Shown here: piece after piece, positions 1 through 7,568 of the stretch | Layout: each line of letters starts with the position of its first letter | How positions within the stretch are numbered: position 1 is the first letter of the stretch | Assembly (NCBI GenBank): GCA_051859045.1 | Contig: JBHYGK010000002.1 | Location: 27,850 to 91,849, forward strand | DNA length: 64,000 bases | Direction of reading: 5' to 3' | Source of the DNA: JBHYGK01 sp051859045 | Lineage (GTDB): Bacteria; Pseudomonadota; Gammaproteobacteria; Xanthomonadales; Xanthomonadaceae | Notes under the pieces: generated by a model | What the model saw: only the letters and a program-made list of their open reading frames with translations | What the model was told of the DNA's origin: nothing | Databases searched by the model: none | Translations under genes and position numbers: made by a program

Positions 1-1
1 G

Positions 2-406
2 GGGCTGAGTGCGTTGGGCGAGGCCGGCGTGGCCCAGGGCCGCGCGCTCTCCGGCGCCAAGGGCCGGGTCAACGGCAAGGGCATCGTCGTCGCCCAGCTG
101 CCCGGCGTCGACGACCGCGACCAGGCCGAGGCGCTGCACGGCACCACGATCTGGGTGCCGCGCTCGGCGATGCCGCCCTCGCGCCCGGGCGAGTACTTCT
201 GGGTCGACCTCGAGGGCCTGCGGGTGTCCAACCGCGAAGGCGTCGACTTCGGCACCGTCAGCCACCTCTTCGCCACCGGCGCCAACGACGTGCTGGTGGC
301 GGTGGGCGATCGCGAGCGCCTGATCCCGTTCATCCTCGGCCAGGCCATCCACGAGGTGGACCTCGAGGGCGGCCGGATCGTGGTGGACTGGGACGCCGAC
401 TTCTGA
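2..406 (+). CDS. rimM: Ribosome maturation factor RimM (5'-truncated by window edge)
   Basis: RimM binds ribosomal protein S19 and helps mature the 30S head. The frame is open from the first codon of the window, so the N-terminal part is missing. The 134 residues seen end in the family signature: GEYFWVDLEGLRV around residues 62-74, then TGANDVLVAV and ERLIPFI, with a terminal VDWDADF. The PRC-barrel-like C-terminal domain is complete. trmD starts 14 bases after the stop, as in the conserved rpsP-rimM-trmD-rplS operon. Internal TTG and ATG codons near the edge are not true starts. Confidence 0.95.
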   Translation, partial: GLSALGEAGVAQGRALSGAKGRVNGKGIVVAQLPGVDDRDQAEALHGTTIWVPRSAMPPSRPGEYFWVDLEGLRVSNREGVDFGTVSHLFATGANDVLVAVGDRERLIPFILGQAIHEVDLEGGRIVVDWDADF

Positions 407-420
407 CCGGGCCGGCGGCC

Positions 421-1173
421 GTGCGGATCGACGTCGTCACCCTGTTCCCCGAGTTCATCCGCCAGTCCGCCGCGGTCGGCGTGGTGGGGCGCGCGCAGCA
501 GCGCGGCCTGCTCGAGGTCGAGGCCTGGTTCCCGCGCGAGTACGCGCACGACCGCCACCGCACCGTCGATGATCGCGTCTACGGCGGCGGCCCCGGCATG
601 GTCATGCTGATCGACCCGCTGCGCGAATGCCTGCAGGCCGTGCGCGCGGCCGATCCCCGGCCCGCGCCCGTCATCTACATGAGCCCGCAGGGCGCGCCGC
701 TGACCCAGGCCCGCGCCCGCCAGCTCGCCGCGATGCCGCGGCTGATCCTGCTCTGCGGCCGCTACGAGGGCGTCGACGAGCGCCTGCTGCAGGCCGAGGT
801 GGACGAGGAGCTGTCGATCGGCGACTACGTGCTCAGCGGCGGCGAACTGGCCGCGGCCGTGGTCATCGACGCCGTCGGCCGGCTGCAGGAGGGCGCGCTG
901 CAGCACGCCGAGTCGGCCTCGCAGGACAGCTTCGAGGATGGCCTGCTCGACTGCCCGCATTACTCCCGCCCCGAGAAGCACCCGCTCGGCGACGTGCCGG
1001 CCGTGCTGGCCGGCGGCGACCACGCCGCGATCGCGCGCTGGCGCCGGCAGCAGGCCCTGGGCCGGACCTGGCTGCGCCGCCCCGACCTGCTCGAGGGCCG
1101 CGAACTCGGCCGCGAGGACCGCCGCCTGCTCGAGGCCTTCCAGGCCGACTGGCGCGCGCGCGCCGAGGGCTGA
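421..1173 (+). CDS. trmD: tRNA (guanine-N1-)-methyltransferase TrmD
   Basis: TrmD transfers a methyl group from S-adenosylmethionine to N1 of G37 in tRNAs reading CNN and some other codons, which prevents +1 frameshifting. The 250-residue length is typical. Residues 54-60 are YGGGPGM, and the trefoil-knot SAM site follows as LLCGRYEGVDERL (about 110-122) and IGDYVLSGGELA (about 132-143). The start is GTG, with MRIDVVTLFPEF matching the family N terminus. It is second in the rimM-trmD-rplS operon and should be cotranscribed with rimM. Confidence 0.97.
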   Translation: MRIDVVTLFPEFIRQSAAVGVVGRAQQRGLLEVEAWFPREYAHDRHRTVDDRVYGGGPGMVMLIDPLRECLQAVRAADPRPAPVIYMSPQGAPLTQARARQLAAMPRLILLCGRYEGVDERLLQAEVDEELSIGDYVLSGGELAAAVVIDAVGRLQEGALQHAESASQDSFEDGLLDCPHYSRPEKHPLGDVPAVLAGGDHAAIARWRRQQALGRTWLRRPDLLEGRELGREDRRLLEAFQADWRARAEG

Positions 1174-1280
1174 TCCGGGCGCCGCGGGCCCGGGCGTGAC
1201 CATCGGCCCATGAGCCGGCGGCCGAGGTCGCCGACCCTGTCGCTCCTGGGCCGGAGGCGCCGGCCGCGAGGACGCCACCC

Positions 1281-1466
1281 GTGACCGACGACCGCTCCCG
1301 CCGCCGACAGCGCCTGGCCGCGGCCGTGATCGGGCTGTTCGTGCTGGCCGCCGGCTGGCGGCTGGGGCAGGTGATCGCGGAGCGCGACGCCGTGTCCGCC
1401 CGCGCGGCCTGCGTCGAGGCCGGGGCGTCGTGCCCTCCGCCCGCGGAGCGCCCGCCGCAGGGCTGA
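1281..1466 (+). CDS. Small single-pass membrane protein, unknown function
   Basis: A 61-residue frame with a GTG start lies in the 431-base gap between trmD and rplS. It has a basic N terminus (DDRSRRRQR), one hydrophobic segment at about residues 12-27, and a short tail with two cysteines and a proline-rich end. I do not recognise the family. In its favour are the positive-inside topology and the gap inside a conserved operon. Against it are the short length, the high GC that makes chance frames common, and the lack of a clear ribosome-binding site. The rest of the gap (1467-1604) holds a possible -10 hexamer TAGAAT at 1527-1532 without a good -35. Confidence 0.45.
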   Translation: MTDDRSRRRQRLAAAVIGLFVLAAGWRLGQVIAERDAVSARAACVEAGASCPPPAERPPQG

Positions 1467-1604
1467 CGCCCGCCGGGGCCCGCGACTTTTTCCACCGCCC
1501 CCCTAGCATTCGCCCACGGGCGCGGCTAGAATGCGCGACTTCCCGACGCGCGTGCGCCCGCAGGGCGTCCCCGCCAATCAGAACGACATAAGGTCGGTGC
1601 CATC

Positions 1605-1970
1605 ATGAGCAAGCTCCTCCAGGAATTCGAAGCCGAGCAGATCCAGCGCCAGCTGCCTGCGTTCGGCCCGGGCGACACGGTCGTCGTCAACGTCAAGGTC
1701 AAGGAAGGCAACCGCGAGCGCATCCAGGCCTATGAAGGCGTGGTCATCGCGATCAAGAACGCCGGCCTGAACTCGGCCTTCACCGTGCGCAAGATCTCGC
1801 ACGGCTTCGGCGTCGAGCGCGTCTTCCAGACCCACAGCAAGATCATCGACTCCGTCGAGGTCAAGCGCCGTGGCAAGGTGCGCCAGGGCAAGCTGTACTA
1901 CCTGCGCGACCTCGAGGGCAAGAAGGCCCGCATCAAGGAAGACCTGGCGGCCTACGCCAAGCAGTCCTGA
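1605..1970 (+). CDS. rplS: 50S ribosomal protein bL19
   Basis: bL19 sits at the 30S-50S interface of the ribosome. The 121-residue protein begins MSKLLQEFEAEQI and contains PAFGPGDTVVVNVKVKEG and ERVFQTHSKIIDSVEV, all typical of the family. It is slightly longer than the roughly 115 residues of E. coli. ATAAGG about 10 bases upstream serves as ribosome-binding site. It ends the rimM-trmD-rplS operon and is followed by a GC-rich hairpin at 2010-2031. Confidence 0.97.
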   Translation: MSKLLQEFEAEQIQRQLPAFGPGDTVVVNVKVKEGNRERIQAYEGVVIAIKNAGLNSAFTVRKISHGFGVERVFQTHSKIIDSVEVKRRGKVRQGKLYYLRDLEGKKARIKEDLAAYAKQS

Positions 1971-2009
1971 TCGAACGCCGCACGCGCGCCCCGCGCGCTG
2001 CACCGCCGG

Positions 2010-2031
2010 ACGGCCGCCCTTGGGCGGCCGT
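2010..2031 (+). terminator. Terminator of the rimM-trmD-rplS operon
   Basis: A 10-bp perfect stem (ACGGCCGCCC pairing with GGGCGGCCGT) with a two-base apex is followed by the T-rich stretch TTCGCGTTTC. It lies 39 bases after the rplS stop. Confidence 0.7.
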
Positions 2032-2075
2032 TCGCGTTTCCGGCCCCGGCGTTCGCGCGGCCCGCGGGCCAAGGC

Positions 2076-2102
2076 CTTGAATCCGCCCATGGCGCGCCTA
2101 CC
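2076..2102 (+). promoter_or_regulatory. Possible heat-shock (sigma-32) promoter of htpG, weak
   Basis: CTTGAA at 2076-2081 matches the sigma-32 -35 consensus exactly. The -10 side 13 bases later (CGCCTACC) matches only part of CCCCATTT. htpG is a sigma-32 gene in E. coli, so a heat-shock promoter is expected here. The poor -10 match keeps confidence low. Confidence 0.3.
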
Positions 2103-2135
2103 TCCCGCGCGTCCCGTCCACCGAGGAGCCCATCG

Positions 2136-4025
2136 ATGAGCACCGACGCCCCGACCGCCACCCCGACCACCCACGCCTTCCAGTCCGAAGTCCGCCAGGT
2201 GCTGCAGCTGGTGATCCACTCGCTGTACTCCAACAAGGACATCGTGCTGCGCGAGCTGGTGTCGAACGCGTCCGACGCCTGCGACAAGCTGCGCTTCCTC
2301 GCGCTGGCCGACGGCGCGCTGATGGAGGACGGCGCGCCGCTGCAGGTCGACATCGTCCCCGACGCCGCCGCGCGCACGCTGACCATCCGCGACACCGGCA
2401 TCGGCATGGGCCGCGAGGAGCTGGTGGAGCACCTGGGCACGATCGCGCGCTCGGGCACCAAGGCCTTCCTCGAGGCGCTCGAGGCCGGGCAGAAGGCGGA
2501 CGCCAACCTGATCGGCCAGTTCGGCGTGGGCTTCTATTCGGCCTTCATCATCGCCGACCGCGTCGAGGTCACCAGCCGCCGCGCGGGCGCCACCGAGGCG
2601 TGGACCTGGGCCTCGGCCGGCGACGGCGAGTTCACCCTCGCGCCGGCGGCGGCGCACCCGCGCGGCACCTCGATCGTGCTGCACCTGCGCGAGGGCGAGG
2701 ACGCCTGGCTGCAGGCCTGGCACCTGCGCGCGCTGGTGCACCGCTACTCCGAGCACATCGCGTTCCCGATCCGGCTGCCGGCGGAGGGCGAAGGCGCCGG
2801 GCCCGGCGCGATGGAGGCCATCAACCAGGCCTCGGCGCTGTGGACGCGGCCCAAGAACGAGCTCTCGTCCGAGGACTACCAGGGCTTCTACCGCCACCTC
2901 GCCCACGATGGCGGCGAGGCGCTGGCGTGGACGCACAACCGCGTGGAGGGGAACCAGAACTTCAGCGCGCTGCTGTACGTGCCCGCGCGCGCGCCCTTCG
3001 AGTGGATGCTGGGCGGGCGCGACGAGCGCAAGGGGCTGAAGCTCTACGTCAAGCGCGTCTTCATCATGGATGCCGCCGAGCAGATGCTGCCGGCCTACCT
3101 GCGCTTCGTGCGCGGCGTCATCGATTCCGACGACCTGCCGCTCAACGTCAGCCGCGAGATCCTGCAGCACAACCGCCAGGTCGAGCGCATCAAGGGCGCG
3201 TTGACCAAGCGCGTGCTCGACCTGCTCGAGCGCCTGGCCCGCGAGGAGCCCGGGAAGTACGCGACGTTCTGGGACGCCTTCGGCCACGTGCTCAAGGAGG
3301 GCCTGGCCGAGGACCCGGCGAACGCCGAGCGCCTGATGGGCCTGATGCGCTTCGCCTCGACCGCGGGCGAGGGCCCGGTGCCGCGCACGTCGCTGGCCGA
3401 GTACGTGGCGCGCAAGCCCGTGGCCCAGGACGCGATCTACTACCTCACCGCCGACGGCTGGGGCGCGGCCAAGGGCAGCCCCCAGCTCGAGGGCTTCCGT
3501 GCCCGCGGCGTCGAGGTGCTGCTGCTGCACGAGCGCATCGACGAGTGGGCGGCGCAGCACTTCGACGCGTTCGAGTCGCTGCCGCTGCGCAACATCAGCA
3601 AGGGCGAGCTCGACCTCTCGGCGCTGGGCGAGGCCCCGGCCGACGCCGGCCGCGAGGCCGCGCTGCGCGAGGCCGGCCCGGTGCTCGAGAAGCTCAAGGC
3701 CGTGCTGGGCGCGAAGGTGGAGCAGGTGCGCGCGTCGAGCCGCCTGGTGGCCTCGCCCTCGTGCCTGGTCACCGGCGAGCACGACCTCGCGCCGCACCTG
3801 CAGCGCCTGCTCGCGGCCAGCGGCCAGGCCATGCCGGCCAGCGCGCCGGTGCTCGAGGTGAACCCCGCGCATCCGCTGCTGGCGCGCTTCGGGGCCGAGG
3901 CCGACGAGGCGCGTGCCGGCGACATCGCCGAGCTGCTGCTCGAGCAGGCCCAGGTGGCCGCGGGCGCGCAGCTCGAGGACCCGGCCGCGTTCCTGGCCCG
4001 GATCAACCGGCTGCTGCTGGGCTGA
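2136..4025 (+). CDS. htpG: Molecular chaperone HtpG (bacterial Hsp90)
   Basis: HtpG is the cytosolic Hsp90 homologue, an ATP-dependent dimeric chaperone working with the DnaK system. The 629 residues are close to the E. coli length of 624. The GHKL ATPase domain is at the N terminus: ELVSNASDACDKLRF, DTGIGMGREELVEHLGTIARSGT and GQFGVGFYSAF. The middle domain has the conserved DSDDLPLNVSRE(I/L)LQ segment, and a dimerisation domain follows. The start is supported by GAGGAG 7-12 bases upstream. It is monocistronic between the rplS terminator and its own terminator at 4085-4108. Confidence 0.97.
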   Translation: MSTDAPTATPTTHAFQSEVRQVLQLVIHSLYSNKDIVLRELVSNASDACDKLRFLALADGALMEDGAPLQVDIVPDAAARTLTIRDTGIGMGREELVEHLGTIARSGTKAFLEALEAGQKADANLIGQFGVGFYSAFIIADRVEVTSRRAGATEAWTWASAGDGEFTLAPAAAHPRGTSIVLHLREGEDAWLQAWHLRALVHRYSEHIAFPIRLPAEGEGAGPGAMEAINQASALWTRPKNELSSEDYQGFYRHLAHDGGEALAWTHNRVEGNQNFSALLYVPARAPFEWMLGGRDERKGLKLYVKRVFIMDAAEQMLPAYLRFVRGVIDSDDLPLNVSREILQHNRQVERIKGALTKRVLDLLERLAREEPGKYATFWDAFGHVLKEGLAEDPANAERLMGLMRFASTAGEGPVPRTSLAEYVARKPVAQDAIYYLTADGWGAAKGSPQLEGFRARGVEVLLLHERIDEWAAQHFDAFESLPLRNISKGELDLSALGEAPADAGREAALREAGPVLEKLKAVLGAKVEQVRASSRLVASPSCLVTGEHDLAPHLQRLLAASGQAMPASAPVLEVNPAHPLLARFGAEADEARAGDIAELLLEQAQVAAGAQLEDPAAFLARINRLLLG

Positions 4026-4039
4026 GGTCGCCGGGCGGG

Positions 4040-4104
4040 CCTGCAACGACAAGGGCCGCCCGAGGGCGGCGCGCCTGCAACGAGAAGGGCCGCCCGAGGG
4101 CGGC
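4040..4104. repeat. Tandem direct repeat, two 31-bp copies carrying a terminator hairpin
   Basis: Copy 1 is 4040-4070 and copy 2 is 4074-4104, with a 34-base period. They differ at one base (C at 4050, G at 4084). Each begins CCTGCAACGA and ends in a CCGCCC/GGGCGG hairpin. Only copy 2 runs into the complementary CCCTT and the T-containing tract that make a full terminator. Confidence 0.85.
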
Positions 4105-4108
4105 CCTT
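4085..4108. terminator. Bidirectional terminator between htpG and the convergent PepSY gene
   Basis: AAGGGCCGCCC (4085-4095) pairs with GGGCGGCCCTT (4098-4108), an 11-bp stem with a minimal apex. On the plus strand it runs into CTTGTTCAT. It lies between the ends of two convergent genes and could serve both. Confidence 0.75.
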
Positions 4109-4136
4109 GTTCATCCTGCCGTGCGTGGACGTGGGA

Positions 4137-4583
4137 TCAGTCGCCCCACTCGACGTCGCTGTGCAGCACGCGGCCGTCGGTGCCGGCGAGGCGCAGCTCC
4201 ACGCGCTGGCCGCGCGGGTCGATCGCCTCGGCGCTCCAGGTGCCGCCGTCGCGGTCGATGTCGTTGGCCTGGGTGTAGCCCTGGCGCTCGAGCGCGGCGA
4301 GCACGCCCGCCAGGTCGAGCTGGCCGGCGGCGTTGGCGTCGTCGAACACCTCGCCGGTGGCCGGGTCGACGTGGACCTCGGTCCAGCGGCCGTCGGCGCG
4401 GCGGACCTCGGCCTCCCACAGGCCGTCGTCGAACTCGACCTCCTGCACCTCGGCGTAGCCGGCGGCGGCGAGGGTGGCCGCCACGTCGCTCGAGCCGCGC
4501 AGGTCGGCGGCGAGGACGGCGAGCGGGGTGAGGGCGGCGAGGGTGGCGGCGAGGATCGTGGTCTTGATGGCGATGGACGTCAT
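4137..4583 (-). CDS. Secreted protein with two PepSY-like repeats
   Basis: This is a 148-residue exported protein. A signal peptide occupies about residues 1-25 (hydrophobic core, ending LAVLAA). The mature part holds two PepSY-like units, about 30-82 and 88-146, each with an alpha segment (VAATLAAAGY / LAGVLAALERQGY) followed by a W-containing beta region and VDPATGEV or a related strand. PepSY domains are known or suspected to modulate proteases or sensor kinases in the periplasm. It is divergent from a second PepSY gene that leads into a PhoPQ-like system, so a role in that signalling module is inferred. The ATG at 4583 is the only start that includes the signal peptide. Confidence 0.8.
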   Translation of the reverse strand: MTSIAIKTTILAATLAALTPLAVLAADLRGSSDVAATLAAAGYAEVQEVEFDDGLWEAEVRRADGRWTEVHVDPATGEVFDDANAAGQLDLAGVLAALERQGYTQANDIDRDGGTWSAEAIDPRGQRVELRLAGTDGRVLHSDVEWGD

Positions 4584-4679
4584 GGCGGTGCTCCGTGTCG
4601 TGGGGGGGAGGCGGAGGCCGTGGCGGCCCCCGTTGGAAGCGCAGTCTCCGGATCCCCCCTAACCGGGGTTTGATCGCCG

Positions 4680-4696
4680 GGTTCACCGGGCGTTTA
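4680..4696 (+). promoter_or_regulatory. Candidate PhoP box between divergent PepSY genes
   Basis: GGTTCA-N5-CGTTTA at 4680-4696 matches the PhoP direct repeat (G/T)GTTTA-N5-(G/T)GTTTA with the required 11-base period and one mismatch in the core. A third half-site-like GTTTG lies at 4668-4672. The neighbouring genes encode a PhoP/PhoQ-like pair, so autoregulation is plausible. The box is very close to the ATG codons of the plus-strand gene, so it may instead serve the minus-strand gene. Confidence 0.4.
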
Positions 4697-4711
4697 ATGG
4701 ACGCGACCAGC

Positions 4712-5067
4712 ATGCGAGCCCTGATGCAGACCCCCGCGCGCCCCCGCCCGATCCCCGTCCGCCGCGCCGCCGCGGCCGCCGCCGCCGTGTGCCTGGGGCT
4801 CGCGGCCCTGCTGGCCCCGGCGGCGCTCGCCGCGGACGACGAGGACGTCCGCCGCGCCCGCGAGGCGGTCGCCGCGGGCGCCTACGTCTCGCTCGAGGCG
4901 ATCATCGCCGACGCGCTCCGCCGCATCCCCGGCACCGTCGTCGACGTCGACCTCGACATCGACGACGACGAGTACGAGATCGAGGTGCTCGACGCCGACG
5001 GCGTGGTCTGGGAGCTCGAGTACGACGCCCGCAGCGGCCGGTTGACCGACATCGAGCGCGACGACTG

Positions 5068-5068
<1 letters not shown>
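4712..5068 (+). CDS. Secreted PepSY-domain protein leading into the PhoPQ-like operon
   Basis: A 118-residue exported protein. After a basic N terminus (RPRPIPVRR), a long Ala-rich hydrophobic stretch ends PAALAA, a signal peptide of about 37 residues. The mature part is one PepSY domain: LEAIIADALRRIPG followed by VDVDLDIDDDEYEIEVLDADG and a final ARSGRLTDIE. It is very acidic. The frame is open further upstream; 4697 and 4724 are alternative starts, and 4712 is chosen as the one giving a normal signal peptide. Its TGA overlaps the ATG of the response regulator by one base, so the genes are translationally coupled. A periplasmic accessory role for the kinase is inferred. Confidence 0.75.
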
Positions 5069-5726
<658 letters not shown>

Positions 5727-5730
<4 letters not shown>

Positions 5731-7067
5731 GCGCCCGCCGCTCGCTGCGGCGGCGCCTGCTGCTGGCGGGCGTCGCCGGCATCGCGCTGGTGGCCGTGCT
5801 GGCGGCGTGGCTGCTGGGCGAGGCCTTCGAGCGCGCCGCGGGGCGCGCGTTCGAGCGCGCGCTGGGCAACGAGCACGCGGCGCTGGTGGGCCTGCTCGAG
5901 GCGCTGCCCGACGGCAGCGTGGGGCTGCGCGAGCCGCCCGGCGACGCCCGCTACGCGCGCCCGTACTCCGGCGCGTACTGGCAGGTGGGCGAGGGGGCGT
6001 CGGCGCTGCGCTCGCGCTCGCTGTGGGACGCCGAGGTGGCGCTGCCGCCCGCCCGCGCCGACGGCCGCCGCGAGGTGCTGCGCGTCGCGGGGCCGTCCGG
6101 GCAGTCGCTGCGGGTGGTCCGCCAGCGCGTGCGGCTGCCGCGCGCGAACCTCGACGTGGTGGCGTGGATGGCCGCCGACGACGCGCCGGTGCGCGAGGAA
6201 GTGGCCGATTTCCGCGCGCTCGCGGCCGCGGCGGTGGGCCTGCTCTCGGCGCTGTTCCTGGGCGTGCTGGCGGTGCAGGTGCAGGTGGGCCTGCGCCCCC
6301 TGCGCGCGCTGGCGGAGGCCCTGGGGCGGGTGCGCCGCGGCGACCAGGACCGGCTCGAGGTGGCGGGCCTGCCCGGCGAGATCGCGCCGCTGGCCGGCCA
6401 CCTCAACGAACTGCTCGAGCACCACGAGCGCGCGATGGCGCGCGCCCGGCACGCCGCCGCTGACCTCGCCCATGCGCTCAAGACCCCGCTGGCCGTGCTC
6501 GACGCGGCGGCCCAGCGCCCCGGCCCCGAGCTGCCGGCGGTGGTGCGCGAGCAGGGCGAGCGCATGCAGGTGGCGGTGCGCCGCCAGCTGGCCTCGAGCG
6601 CCGGCGCGGACTTCCGCGCGCGCACCCCGGTGGCGCCGGTGGCGCGCACGCTGGCCGGCATGTTGGCCAGCGTGCACCGCGGGCGCGGCGTGGCGATCGA
6701 CGTCGACGTGCCCGATGGGCTGCGCTTTCCCGGTTCGGCCGAGGACCTCGAGGAGATCCTCGGCAACCTGATGGACAACGCCTGCAAGTGGGCCGCCGGC
6801 CGGGTGCGCGTCGGCGCGGCCGCCGAGGGCGAGGGCGGGCTGGCGCTGTGGGTCGACGACGACGGCCCGGGCCTGCCGCCGGAGGAGGCCGAGCGGGCGC
6901 TCGGCCGCGGCGTGCGGCTCGACGAGCGCGTCCAGGGCTCGGGGCTCGGGCTCGCGATCGTCGACGACCTGGTCCGCGCGCATGGCGGCCGGCTGGCGCT
7001 GGAGCGCGCGCCCGCCGGCGGCCTGCGCGCGCGGGTCGCGCTCGCCCCGGCCGGCGCCGCGCGCTAG
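5727..7067 (+). CDS. PhoQ-like sensor histidine kinase
   Basis: A 446-residue membrane kinase. Transmembrane segments lie at about residues 12-30 and 165-185 and flank a periplasmic sensor region. A HAMP-like segment follows. The H box is ADLAHALKTPLAVL with phospho-accepting H249, and the N box NLMDNACKWA has N351. G boxes are DDDGPGLPP and GSGLGLAIV. The H-box wording is that of the PhoQ subgroup. The GTG start overlaps the regulator's stop codon. What it senses (Mg2+, cationic peptides, acidity) is known for enteric PhoQ but cannot be read from this sequence; the periplasmic domain here is not strikingly acidic. Confidence 0.88.
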
Positions 7068-7103
7068 CATCCGCGCCCCGCGACCGCGCCCGCCCGCCTC
7101 CCG

Positions 7104-7550
<447 letters not shown>

Positions 7551-7568
7551 GCGACGCGCGGCGTCGGC

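Noticed and set aside
1578..4052. An 824-codon minus-strand open frame opposite rplS and htpG
   Set aside because: Low-complexity shadow frame; htpG and rplS explain the region, and no start or ribosome-binding site supports it.
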